Assembly (NCBI GenBank): GCA_027494035.1
Contig: JAOSJQ010000001.1
Coordinates: 2,232,001-2,296,000, forward strand
Origin: UTCFX2 sp002050125
GTDB lineage: Bacteria; Chloroflexota; Anaerolineae; Anaerolineales; UBA4823
DNA length: 64,000 bases
Direction: 5' to 3'
The notes under the pieces are model-generated. The model saw only the letters and a list, made by a program, of their open reading frames with translations. It was not told the origin of the DNA and did no database searches. A program made the translations under genes and the position numbers. This document shows positions 35,922 through 45,328 of this stretch, piece by piece; the stretch's first letter is position 1, and every line of letters begins with the position of its first letter.

Positions 35922-38237
35922 ATGGACAATAGAACTTCCGAAAAACCAACTGGATCGCAGGAAGGCGGTTTTCTGCAGCGTCTTACTACCGGCCGCGGGC
36001 TGGTTGTGCTCGCGGCTGGGTCGGCGCTGCTGATCTTGATCGCAATAGCCGGCGTATGGTTTTTGCTCTCACGACCGCCAGCCCCTCCGGAAGCGCTGAA
36101 ACCGCCCTCGTTAGAAGAGCTTGCCCAGCAATTTCCTGAAATATCGCGCCTCTTATTGGATAATAAGCTGGACTCGGTCTATAAACAGTTCATGATCGCT
36201 TACCAGGAAGGCGGTCCAGACGCAGCCTATGAACTGGCGCAGAAGCGCGGCATCCTGAGCTCGAATAACGAAGTGCGCATGACGCTTGAACTGGACACCA
36301 CGGATACCGATCAATTAGCCGCCTCACTCGAAGAGCATGGAATCATTGTCACGACCGTCAGCGGAAACCTGATCGATATCAGCATCCCGGTGGAGGTGCT
36401 GCGCGCTTCGCTCGAATCGGATCAACCGGGGCGGATGTTCATGGAGATCTCTGGTTTACAGCATATCATCCGCATCCGGCTCCCAGTTCCTGCGCAAAAC
36501 GATGTCGGCGCGGTTGAGACCGAAGGGGTGGGCGTGATTGGCGCGTATGAATGGCACGCGGCGGGTTTCACGGGCGCAGGGATAAAAATTGGCGTCCTAG
36601 ACGTGGGCTTTGATGGCTACAAAGACTTGTTGGGGACCGAGCTTCCGGCTAACGTGCTGGCAAAGTCGTTCATTGCCGGGCTGGAGATCGATCAAACGGG
36701 GATCGTCCATGGAAGCGCGGTTGCGGAGATTGTGCACGATGTCGCGCCAGACGCCGAACTGATTTTCGCCGATTACCAGACTGTCGCAGAAAAACAGGCC
36801 GCGGTGGACTGGCTGTTATCGCAAGGCGTGGACATGATCACCAGCTCCACTGGTTCGACGTTTGGGCGGCGGGATGATAAGGGTCCAAATGCGGTAATGG
36901 TCGACAAGGTCTTCGACCAGGGGATCTTGTGGATCAATTCATCGGGCAATACCGGTTACACTCATTATCGAGGCGCGTTCACCGATACGGATGACGACGG
37001 ATATCATGAATTTGCGCCTGGCGACGAATATTTGGGTTTTTCTCCGGCTGGCGCGGCGACGCTCGCATTGAATTGGGACGATTGGGACAGCGGCACGCAA
37101 GACTACGATATGTATGTCCTGGACAACGACGGAAATGAGATCGCCAGTTCAACAGACGCTCAAACCGGACCGGGTTCGGATGCCGGGGAGTTCATCTATT
37201 ACGAATTCACCGATGAAGGTCCCTATTACCTGATGATTTATAAAGCGGATGCAGATCGGGCGGTGACCTTCGATTTTTTTTTACGCGACGGGGTTATTGA
37301 ATATTACAATCCCGAATCCAGCGTGAATACGCCAGGCGATGCGCGCGGGGCATTTACCGTAGGCGCGACGGATTGGCAGACCGGTGAACTTGCCGATTAC
37401 AGCTCACGCGGCCCCACCGAGGATGGGCGGCTCAAACCGGACATTGTGGCGCCTTCAAATGTGAGCAGCGCCGCTTATGGAGAAACCTGGATCGGGACTT
37501 CAGCCTCCTGTCCGCATGTTGCGGGCGCAGCCGCGTTGGTGATGCAAGCTTATCCAGACTTTTCGCCCCAAGAAGTGCGCGACTTTTTCACCAGCCGGGC
37601 AACGGAGATGGGTCAACCTGGGCCCGACAACGACACTGGATATGGGTATTTATACCTGGGCGATCCGCCGGAAGGGGTTGTAACTGCGCCAGAGCCGGCT
37701 CCAACCCAGGTGGTCCAGGCGCCCCCGCCGACAGAGCCGGGATTAAAACCGACCTCAACCTCCAGACCTACCGCAACGCCAAAACTGGAGGAGAAACCGA
37801 AATCCGCTGGGGTGGATTCCAGTTCTACGCCGGTTATCCTGCTTTTATTGGGTTGTGTGGTTTTACCCGGCTTCCTGGGTTTGGGAGGGATCGGGTTGTT
37901 TGCCGCGGTGGTGTTCACCCGCCGTTCCAAGTCGCGGAAATCGTCAGATCTGGATGACCGCCAATATTGGGATGCACCCGATCAGTCGTTCACTCTGCCG
38001 CCCGCCTATTCTCCGGGTCCGCAGCCGGCTGCCGGGACGTCCTGTCCCAATTGCGGTAAACAAAACCAACCCGAGGCGCGCTTCTGCACCAATTGCGGGT
38101 TTGATATGCGACCCGCCGAACCCCCGGTCCTTGCAGTTCCTTCCAGGAGGCGGGAGAAGAATTTTTGTACTAATTGCGGCGGTCCTCTGCGCCCAAATTC
38201 TAGGTTTTGTCCCAAGTGCGGTCAGCCGATAAAATGA
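35922..38237 (+). CDS. Membrane-anchored subtilisin-like protease with cytoplasmic zinc ribbons
   Basis: 771 residues. A transmembrane helix at about 29-48 (VVLAAGSALLILIAIAGVWF) puts the next 600 residues outside. After a propeptide-like region comes an S8 domain: Asp in GVLDVGFDG, His in IVHGSAVAEI, oxyanion Asn in INSSGNTG and Ser in GTSASCPHVAG, so the triad is intact. An inserted beta domain (about 350-460) lies before the Ser block. A second membrane helix (about 628-660) returns the chain to the cytoplasm, where two zinc ribbons end the protein (CPNCGKQNQPEARFCTNCG and CTNCGGPLRPNSRFCPKCG). The topology could let external proteolysis be linked to the island's internal zinc-ribbon network. 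Confidence 0.88.
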   Translation: MDNRTSEKPTGSQEGGFLQRLTTGRGLVVLAAGSALLILIAIAGVWFLLSRPPAPPEALKPPSLEELAQQFPEISRLLLDNKLDSVYKQFMIAYQEGGPDAAYELAQKRGILSSNNEVRMTLELDTTDTDQLAASLEEHGIIVTTVSGNLIDISIPVEVLRASLESDQPGRMFMEISGLQHIIRIRLPVPAQNDVGAVETEGVGVIGAYEWHAAGFTGAGIKIGVLDVGFDGYKDLLGTELPANVLAKSFIAGLEIDQTGIVHGSAVAEIVHDVAPDAELIFADYQTVAEKQAAVDWLLSQGVDMITSSTGSTFGRRDDKGPNAVMVDKVFDQGILWINSSGNTGYTHYRGAFTDTDDDGYHEFAPGDEYLGFSPAGAATLALNWDDWDSGTQDYDMYVLDNDGNEIASSTDAQTGPGSDAGEFIYYEFTDEGPYYLMIYKADADRAVTFDFFLRDGVIEYYNPESSVNTPGDARGAFTVGATDWQTGELADYSSRGPTEDGRLKPDIVAPSNVSSAAYGETWIGTSASCPHVAGAAALVMQAYPDFSPQEVRDFFTSRATEMGQPGPDNDTGYGYLYLGDPPEGVVTAPEPAPTQVVQAPPPTEPGLKPTSTSRPTATPKLEEKPKSAGVDSSSTPVILLLLGCVVLPGFLGLGGIGLFAAVVFTRRSKSRKSSDLDDRQYWDAPDQSFTLPPAYSPGPQPAAGTSCPNCGKQNQPEARFCTNCGFDMRPAEPPVLAVPSRRREKNFCTNCGGPLRPNSRFCPKCGQPIK

Positions 38238-38994
38238 CGTTGGCAGATCAGCGCTCGTTTTGGCTGGTTCCGCCCGCGAAGATGAATCTGGAGGCGAACC
38301 AGGTTCATCTCTGGCGGGCGGGATTATCCCGCGATCCTGCAGCTCAGCAAGCAGCCTGGGCGGTTCTTTCAGACGATGAACGGGCGCGGGCTTACCGCTA
38401 TCGAAACGATGAAGACCGCGAGCATTTCATCGCCCGGCGCGGCATTTTGCGGGCGCTGCTTGGCAGTTACTTGAAAATCCCGGCGGCGGAAGTCAAGTTT
38501 GTTTATAACCCATATGGGAAGCCGTCGCTGGCAGCCGTTTCTACAATTGATCCACTGCAATTCAACCTATCCCATTCCAATGGGATGGCGTTGTTCGGGT
38601 TCGCCTGGTCCACGCGGGTTGGAGTCGATCTGGAAAGGATCCAACCGGATCGGGGGTTCTGGAACTGGCTGAGAAATATCTTTCAATCAATGAAAGGGAA
38701 TATCTCGCACAATTGGCGCCGGGGGCGCAGACTGGGGCTTTCTTTCGATGCTGGACGCGCAAGGAGGCGCTGCTCAAGGCTCAAGGAGCCGGTTTGCTGA
38801 TACCGCCAGAGCAAATTGAGGTGAGTTTTGGTTCCGACCAGCCCGCACAGATATTAGCAATCCGGGGTGGAATTGAACCCCTGGACAACTGGTATCTTCA
38901 GAATGTAGATTTTGACGAGGATCACGCCGCGGCGCTCGTGGTTGAGAGACAGGCGTTTTCGACCTGCTGCTGGGATTATTCCCTACAGGGTTGA
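38234..38994 (+). CDS. 4'-phosphopantetheinyl transferase (Sfp type), one frameshift
   Basis: About 253 residues when corrected. It transfers phosphopantetheine from CoA to a carrier protein. VGVDLERIQP holds the Mg-binding Asp and FFRCWTRKEALLKAQGAGL is the second signature. Upstream NPYGKPSL and FNLSHSNGMAL also fit the family. A G is missing in the G-run at 38652-38656; restoring it gives DRGVLELAEKYLSINEREYLAQL between the two signatures. ATG 38234 overlaps the subtilase stop (ATGA), so it is translationally coupled to the island. No polyketide, peptide synthetase or acyl carrier gene is in view, so the target is elsewhere. Confidence 0.85.
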
Positions 38995-39120
38995 CTGGCA
39001 GCCGGCGGTATAATGGTGCTCGATCTGACGAAAGTAATATCACTGTCTGAAGAGTCCATAAAACCCAGAATGAAACCCGGCTTGTTACTTTTTATCCGTT
39101 GATGAGTCTAAGGAGTTGGG

Positions 39121-40218
39121 ATGTCACGCGAGACGCTTGGTTATGTACAACTGGAATGGACCTGCCCAAAATGCGGAACCCGCAACCGGGGCACCGATAA
39201 AACCTGCCAAAGCTGCGGCGCGCCACAACCCACAGAGGTTGAGTTTGTCCAGGCTGCCGGGGTTGAAGCCAGCCAGGATGAAACCTTGCGAAAAACGGTG
39301 GAAAAAGGGACGGATATTCACTGTCCTTTTTGCGGCACGCGCAACCCAGCCGATGCGGAGGTGTGTTCGCAATGCGGCGGGGATCTGAAGCAAGGGGTCA
39401 AGCGCGAAACCGGGCGCGTGGTTGGAGCGTACACCGCCGGTCCGGTTGCGCAGATTGCGTGTCCAAATTGTAATGCTCTCAATCCCGAGACTGCGCACCT
39501 GTGCAGCCAATGCGGCGCTCCGCTGCGGAGAGAGGCGGCGCCCGCAGCGCCGGTTGAGCCCCTTGCCAGAGCCGGAAGCCCACGCTCAGGCATTCTGATC
39601 TTTGCGCTGGTCGGCGTGGCGGTCCTGCTGTTGATTTGTGTAATCGGCGGGTTGATATTTGCGGCATCGCCTAAAGAAACCCGCCAGGGCGCGGTTCAGT
39701 CAGCCGATTGGCGCACCGTTGTGGCAATCGAGGCGCTTCAACCGGTTACGCGCCAGGACTGGCAGGAGCGGATCCCGGCGGAGGCGCAAATTGGCAGTTG
39801 CGTGGATCGGGTTTACACAACTGTGTCCAGCGAACCTTCCAGCGGGAAATACGATAAAGTGTGCGGAACTCCTTACACCGTCGATAGCGGAACGGGGGTG
39901 GGCGAGGTGGTGCAAGATTGCGAATATAAAGTCTACGAACCGTATTGCGAATATTCAACCCAGGAATGGCAGGTTGTGGACAATGCAGAATTGAGTGGAA
40001 GCAACCTGAACCCGGTATTCGCCAGCCCGGCGCTCTCTGCAGACCAACGGCTGGGAGGTCAGCGGGCGGAATATTCAGTCGTCTTTTCTACCGATCGAGG
40101 TCAATATACCTATCACCCCTCCAGCGGCGGGGAATTTGCGCAATTCCTCATCGGCAGCCTTTGGGACCTGAAGATCAATTCCTTCGGTCAGATCGTGGGG
40201 ATCGAGCCGGCTCAATAG
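39121..40218 (+). CDS. Membrane protein with three zinc ribbons, last gene of the island
   Basis: 365 residues. The first ribbon (WTCPKCGTRNRGTDKTCQSCG) keeps the W-x-C-x2-C...N...C-x2-C spacing of RanBP2-type fingers. Two more follow: CPFCGTRNPADAEVCSQCG and CPNCNALNPETAHLCSQCG. One transmembrane helix lies at about 158-181 (ILIFALVGVAVLLLICVIGG). The outer domain (about 190-365) has a cluster of Cys residues (CVDRVYTTV, KVCGT, QDCEYKVYEPYCEYS) that could form disulfides. I do not recognise that domain. GGAG-like sequence precedes ATG 39121, and a strong terminator follows the stop. Confidence 0.8.
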   Translation: MSRETLGYVQLEWTCPKCGTRNRGTDKTCQSCGAPQPTEVEFVQAAGVEASQDETLRKTVEKGTDIHCPFCGTRNPADAEVCSQCGGDLKQGVKRETGRVVGAYTAGPVAQIACPNCNALNPETAHLCSQCGAPLRREAAPAAPVEPLARAGSPRSGILIFALVGVAVLLLICVIGGLIFAASPKETRQGAVQSADWRTVVAIEALQPVTRQDWQERIPAEAQIGSCVDRVYTTVSSEPSSGKYDKVCGTPYTVDSGTGVGEVVQDCEYKVYEPYCEYSTQEWQVVDNAELSGSNLNPVFASPALSADQRLGGQRAEYSVVFSTDRGQYTYHPSSGGEFAQFLIGSLWDLKINSFGQIVGIEPAQ

Positions 40219-40243
40219 CGCGGTTACTTAGACTTACACATAG

Positions 40244-40273
40244 CAGAAGCGCCCGACTCGTCAGGCGCTTCTG
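40244..40273. terminator. Bidirectional intrinsic terminator closing the island
   Basis: CAGAAGCGCC (40244-40253) pairs with GGCGCTTCTG (40264-40273). The loop can pair further (GAC/GTC), and TTTATTT follows on the plus strand. It lies between the convergent stops of the zinc-ribbon gene and the ammonia-lyase gene. Confidence 0.8.
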
Positions 40274-40291
40274 TTTATTTGAGTGGGGGGT

Positions 40292-41816
40292 TTATTCCAG
40301 GCTGCCGATGGCTTTTTCGACTTCTTCCAAAATCTCGCCTGAGCGGACCAGCGCTTTCATCTTATTGTGATCAGCGTAGAGCGGACGATCCTCGTCGAGG
40401 TGATCGACATATTTGCGAATGACTTGGCGCGCGGTCTGCACGCCTAGCCCGGGCATAAATTCTCGAAAATCCAACCCCCTGGGCACCCGCCATAAACTCG
40501 ATCCCGAGAACGCCGTAAGCGTTGTCAATGATCTGGGCATTTTTGATTGCGGTGTTCATGCCCATCGAGACGAAATCTTCCTGATCCGCCGCAGCCGGGA
40601 TCGACCCGATGCTGGCAGGCGCAGAGAGGATGCGTTGTTCTACGATCAGGCTGTCGGCAGTGTACTGGCTGAGCATCATGCCGGAGAACATCCCGGCGCC
40701 TTTGGTCAAGAACGCGGGCAGCCCCACGCTTAAAGCCGGGTTTGTGAGCCGGTTCAAACGGCGCTCTGAAAGCACGCTCACCATTGTAATCGCCGCGCCA
40801 GCCAGATCCATTGGCAGCGAGACAGGCGACCCCTGGAAGTTCGCGCCAGTCAGCGTTAATTTGAACTCAGGCAGCCAGATCGGGTTATCGCCGACCCCGT
40901 TCAGTTCGATCTCCACCTGGCTTTTGGCGTATGCGATCGCATCATGGGCGGCGCCGATCACCTGGGGCGAGGACCGCATGGAGTAGGCATCCTGCACCTT
41001 GGTCTTAATCTTTCCAGTGACCAAGTCGCTGCCTGCGATACATTTACGGATCGCGTTTGCCGAACGGATTGCACCGGTAAAGCCGCGTAATTGATGCAGC
41101 CTTGCGTCGTAAGGCTTCATGTTGGCTAACAGCGCTTCCAGGCTCATCGCGCAGGCGATCTCGGCTTGTTTCAACCAGCGGTTCATGTCATAAAGGTGCA
41201 GGGCGCTCATCGCCGTGAGCAGATTAGCGCCGTTGATCGTCGCCAACCCGTCGCGCGCCTGTAACCCGGGGATGGGGATGCCAGCTTTTTCCATCGCGGC
41301 GCGCCCCGGCAGCCGCTCCCCTTCGTAATATGCTTCGCCTTCACCCATCATCAATAACGCGATCTGCGACATTGGCGCCAGGTCGCCGCAAGCGCCTACC
41401 GAGCCTTTTTGGCAGACAACCGGCGTAACCCCTCGGTTCAACATTTCAACCAGGGTCAAGGTGATCTCGGGGCGGCACCCCGAATTGCCGTGGGCATGCA
41501 CGTTGATCCTGCCTGCCATGGCGCCGCGCACGTATTCGATCGGCGCCGGATCGCCGATGCCGGCGGCGTGATTGTAGATCAAATAGCGTTGGAATTGCTG
41601 GACCTGTTCATCATTCAGGACGACCTCCGAAAACTCGCCGATGCCGGTGTTGATGCCATACATGATCTCGTGGGCGGCAAGTTTCTCTTCGAGCATCGAT
41701 CTGCAAACGTTGATTCGCTCGAGCGCATCTGGATGAAGCTCCACTTTTTCTCCATAGCGAGCGATTTTCACCAGATTCTCCACACTTAACCCGGAGCCGT
41801 TCAGTACAATCGTCAT
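40292..41816 (-). CDS. MIO-type aromatic amino acid ammonia-lyase/aminomutase (HutH/PAL family), Ala-Cys-Gly triad, one frameshift
   Basis: About 507 residues when corrected. The family eliminates ammonia from His, Phe or Tyr, or moves the amino group, using the MIO electrophile formed from Ala-Ser-Gly. Here the numbering matches bacterial histidine ammonia-lyase exactly: Tyr53 in YGINTG and residues 142-144 in GSVGACGDLAP. The triad therefore reads Ala-Cys-Gly (Cys codon at 41390-41388). The frame breaks at the C-run 40475-40479. Removing one base joins AGAQGLDFREFMPG to the C-terminal helices ending at 40292. The substrate is uncertain: GLATINGANLL differs from typical HutH. AAGGAG precedes ATG 41816. 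Confidence 0.87.
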
Positions 41817-42054
41817 CTCATTTCTCCTTGAATCTGAAGGTCAGTCCTGTTGGTTTTGAGGCGTCTCATTGTCCTTGCATAGCTTAGCGCGTTTTTTTTG
41901 AATGGGCAAGTGATAAATATCCATACTAGAACAGAACTACATCCAAATTTCACTCCTGCTCAATTATAAAAGGTTACCCCTCTGTTGGCGCGAGATGGTA
42001 AGATACAGCGAATTGTTCTGTCAGCGCGGCTGTCAGCGTGGATGGAGGCCTGAT

Positions 42055-43011
42055 TTGAACTCTGCCTTTCAAAAGACCAGCCAAATAACCGGTTTCAATC
42101 GCGGCTATCTGATTTGCATCACCGCGACCATACTCTGGTCGAGCACGGCGATTTTTATCCGCTACCTGACGGTGAACTATCAAATGCCGCCATTGGTGCT
42201 TGCCTTTTGGCGCGATCTCTTTCTGACGGTTGTACTGGGGGTGGTCTTTGCCCTTTTCAATCCAATCCGCCTCAAACTCAAAACACAAGACCGGAAATTT
42301 ATGCTTTTTTACGGGCTGGTGCTAGCCGTCTTCAATTCAACCTGGACAGTCTCAGTAGCTTTGAACGGCGCGGCAGTTTCGACAGTGCTGGCTTACAGTT
42401 CAGCCGCTTTCACCGCGATCTTGGGCTGGTGGATTTTTGGCGAAAAGCTCGGAAAGGTTAAGATCGCCGCGGTTACGCTCAGCCTCCTGGGATGTGTTTT
42501 TGTTTCCGGCGCGCACGTTCCGTCCACATGGCAATTGAACCCGGCGGGTGTGGTGACCGGGCTGGCTTCCGGAATTTTCTTTGCCTCTTATAGCCTGATG
42601 GGCAAGGCATCCTCCGAACGTTCCATAAACCCCTGGACTGCATTGGTGTATGCCTTTGGAGGGGCGGCAGTTTTCATCTTCTTCTTTAACCTGTTCGGCT
42701 GGTTCCTGCCGCCCGGTTTGGCGTCAACTGATTTTTTCTGGTTGGGCAGTTCCATCACGGGCTGGCTGGTCTTGCTCGCTCTGGCTGTTGGTCCTACGGT
42801 TGGAGGTTATGGGCTATACACCGTGAGCCTGACCTATCTGCCTGCCAGCATTGCCAATATCATCGCCACCCTGGAGCCGGTGATCACTGCCATCCTGGCT
42901 TATTTTCTGCTGGCTGAGCGCTTTTCGCCCTCGCAGATTCTGGGCAGCATCTTCATCATTTCGAGTGTGATCATTTTGCGCTTCAGTCAGGAATGGTCCC
43001 CCGCTCACTGA
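42055..43011 (+). CDS. EamA/DMT-family transporter
   Basis: About 318 residues with ten predicted hydrophobic helices in two EamA repeats. The first starts ITATILWSSTAIFIRYL, the second after VTGLASGIFFASYSLMG. LEPVITAILAYFLLAE near the end is the usual signature of the drug/metabolite transporter superfamily. It is an inner-membrane exporter or permease of unknown substrate. An ATG lies at 41995, but GGAGG sits 9 nt before the TTG at 42055, which gives a normal N-terminus, so I start there. It is divergent from the ammonia-lyase gene, which might supply or use its substrate. Its 3' end overlaps the convergent polymerase gene by 29 bp. Confidence 0.85.
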   Translation: MNSAFQKTSQITGFNRGYLICITATILWSSTAIFIRYLTVNYQMPPLVLAFWRDLFLTVVLGVVFALFNPIRLKLKTQDRKFMLFYGLVLAVFNSTWTVSVALNGAAVSTVLAYSSAAFTAILGWWIFGEKLGKVKIAAVTLSLLGCVFVSGAHVPSTWQLNPAGVVTGLASGIFFASYSLMGKASSERSINPWTALVYAFGGAAVFIFFFNLFGWFLPPGLASTDFFWLGSSITGWLVLLALAVGPTVGGYGLYTVSLTYLPASIANIIATLEPVITAILAYFLLAERFSPSQILGSIFIISSVIILRFSQEWSPAH

Positions 43012-45328
43012 CTCCGCGGGACCTGGTTGTCATCGCGGTGCGCACCGCCGGTTCGCGCCTCTGTCTTTCATTGCGCGGCACGAGCTTGAAACATAGCTGT
43101 TGTGTTTGAACGTTCTGAGCCAACCCGGCAATAAGCTGCGGATTCAATCCAAACGGTTCCAGCACGGTGCAAGCCGCGCGCAGCAGCAGGACGGCGTAGC
43201 GTTCGAGATCGAGCGTGCGCGCATCGGGGGGTGTGGGCAAGTCCCACGCATAGACGCCCGGTCTGCCGCGCGTATAGACAAAACGCACGCGCTGCCCTGG
43301 GCGCACTTCTTTCCCAACAGCCTGGAGCTGCTGCAGAGAGCGCGCAACCGGCGACAATGACTTGTAGGCTTCGATTTCGCGGCTGAGGCGCTGGCTGACG
43401 ACCAGTTCTTCCAGCGGCGTTTTTCCGCTGCGCAGCCTGTTCAGCCGGCGGCGCAGCAGTCCCAGAGCCTTCCGCACGCCCGCCTGACGCTCGTCCGGCG
43501 TGTGACCCTGAGCCAGCAGCTCTACCATTTCCATTTGGGTTTTTGCGATGAAGGGCGGGGCGTCCCTCCTTCGAGCTTCGATGCCGCGCACTTTCAGCGT
43601 CCCGTCGCGGAAAACGCCGAAATAGCGGTTGGCGACCGGCACGCGCGCATCCACCCGCGAGGGCAGAAAGGCGATCCAATCGTAGATGCCGTCCAACGAG
43701 ATCGGCAGCCCGGTGCGGCGGCACACTTCTTCCAGCAGGGGTTGGAAATCTGCTGGTTCTTTGGCGTCCGGTTTTTTAACCCACAACCCATCGACGTACA
43801 AATGCAAAACGGTGAACCCCAACCCTTCCGCGGCCTCTTTGGCGCGCAGCAGGGCTTCGCGCCCGTAAGCCGTCACTGCCTCGTGGGCTTCGATGCGCCC
43901 AAAGCGGGCGTTCTTGTAACCCAGGTAGCCAAAGCAGGTCACCAGCAGCCATTTATGCGCCGAGGCGCGCGCCTGGTAGATTTTGCGGCGCGGATCCCAT
44001 TTTGGCAGGTCGATCAGTTGGTTTTTCAACGCCAGGCGCTTCTCGAGCAGCGGAGCGAGCGTCAACGGGATCAGACCGGGTAGGTCATTTTCGGAGGCGA
44101 AGGGTTCCAGGTCCTGGATACAGGGGCGTTGACCCTGAACGGTTTCCGGCGAGATGTTGAAGCGCACCATGATGCCGGGATACATCGAGACGAAATCGAT
44201 CCCGCCTACATCGTGGTGCAAGCCAACCAGAGGCTGGTACACCAGCCCTCCCTGGTCGGTTGCGAGCAAATCCAGCGCAGTTTTGGGTTGTTCGGCTTGC
44301 TGTTTGTGCCAGGGCACCAGAATCCCTTCACGCAAGGCGGTGACCATCTGCATGGCGGAGATGCCCGATCCAGGAGAGACGCGCGCGGCAGTCTGTAGCG
44401 GCAGACCGGTGACCCGCGCGGTCTCCAGAGCGCCTTCCAGGTCGTAATCCTCCCACATCATGGCGTTGCCGCGGTCGATGTGACAACGCCCGAACAGATG
44501 CACCTGCCGGCCGCGATGGACCATTTGACCGTAGGAGAAATAGGAGATTTCCGGGTGATGGGCGGGCTGGCGGGCTGGATCGCGGTTCAGGGGCAAGGGC
44601 AAGCCCAGGGCGGCAGAGCGTTCCAACAGGTGCGGCAGCAGCCAGGTATCGCCCCAGGTTGTGAGCAGCAAATCCGGGTCGCAGCGCTGCAGGATGGCTT
44701 TCAGGTTGATCAGCAATGGCCGTTCGAGATCCAAATCTAGGTGGTATTCGGCTGTCGCCGGTCCATGAAAACTTCCGCTGCGCAGGCTGAGCCGGGTTGG
44801 CTTATTGCGGGCTGGATCGGCGTCCAATTCCATGTAAAGGATGCGCAGGGGCGGCGGGGCAGGGCTTAGGTCCCAGGGGGTGTCCAGCGGTTCGACGGTT
44901 TGCGCCTGTCCGTTCGCGTCCACGCCGACCCGGCAATAAGCCAGCGGGAACAGCCGGTGGCGCGCGGCGTAACGCAAGGGCAGCGCCACATCGGCGTCGA
45001 AATAGTCGAGATCGGGAAAGGCTCTCGCAATCTCCTGAAACAGGGCATTCTGCGCTACAGGATCGTTCACGTCAATTGCCAGCACGGTGCGCATGGATTT
45101 GACGAAGATGTCCTGGCGCTCTTCCCGCTTCAGGACAGGCTGGGCTGGATGGGATTGTAGATAGCGCCACAAGCGCCGCAGCGTTGAGGCACGACCTGCG
45201 GCATAGAAAGTCACTGGAAAGGGCTGGCGTAAATGGTAGCGCTGTCCATCCTCCCCAATCAGCCAGAGCGCGGCGCCAACCTGCGCTTCGGGGTAGATAT
45301 CCAACAGCCAACCGCGCAGTTCGTTCAT
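42983..45328 (-). CDS. Family-B DNA polymerase with non-canonical motif C
   Basis: 781 residues. The C-terminal half has the palm motifs of family-B polymerases. Motif A is IDFVSMYPGIM (D-x2-S-x-YP). Motif B is in SAHKWLLVTCFGYLGYKN, with Lys and YG. Motif C reads HLYVDGLWV where YxDTDS(L/V)xV is normal, so the second metal-binding Asp is missing. In the N-terminal exonuclease region the DxE and NxxxFD motifs are not recognisable as active. The ATG overlaps the stop of the small upstream gene, and a RecA-like gene precedes both. It may be a specialised translesion enzyme or a structural polymerase like archaeal PolB2; activity is uncertain. Confidence 0.85.
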   Translation of the reverse strand: MNELRGWLLDIYPEAQVGAALWLIGEDGQRYHLRQPFPVTFYAAGRASTLRRLWRYLQSHPAQPVLKREERQDIFVKSMRTVLAIDVNDPVAQNALFQEIARAFPDLDYFDADVALPLRYAARHRLFPLAYCRVGVDANGQAQTVEPLDTPWDLSPAPPPLRILYMELDADPARNKPTRLSLRSGSFHGPATAEYHLDLDLERPLLINLKAILQRCDPDLLLTTWGDTWLLPHLLERSAALGLPLPLNRDPARQPAHHPEISYFSYGQMVHRGRQVHLFGRCHIDRGNAMMWEDYDLEGALETARVTGLPLQTAARVSPGSGISAMQMVTALREGILVPWHKQQAEQPKTALDLLATDQGGLVYQPLVGLHHDVGGIDFVSMYPGIMVRFNISPETVQGQRPCIQDLEPFASENDLPGLIPLTLAPLLEKRLALKNQLIDLPKWDPRRKIYQARASAHKWLLVTCFGYLGYKNARFGRIEAHEAVTAYGREALLRAKEAAEGLGFTVLHLYVDGLWVKKPDAKEPADFQPLLEEVCRRTGLPISLDGIYDWIAFLPSRVDARVPVANRYFGVFRDGTLKVRGIEARRRDAPPFIAKTQMEMVELLAQGHTPDERQAGVRKALGLLRRRLNRLRSGKTPLEELVVSQRLSREIEAYKSLSPVARSLQQLQAVGKEVRPGQRVRFVYTRGRPGVYAWDLPTPPDARTLDLERYAVLLLRAACTVLEPFGLNPQLIAGLAQNVQTQQLCFKLVPRNERQRREPAVRTAMTTRSRGVSERGTIPD

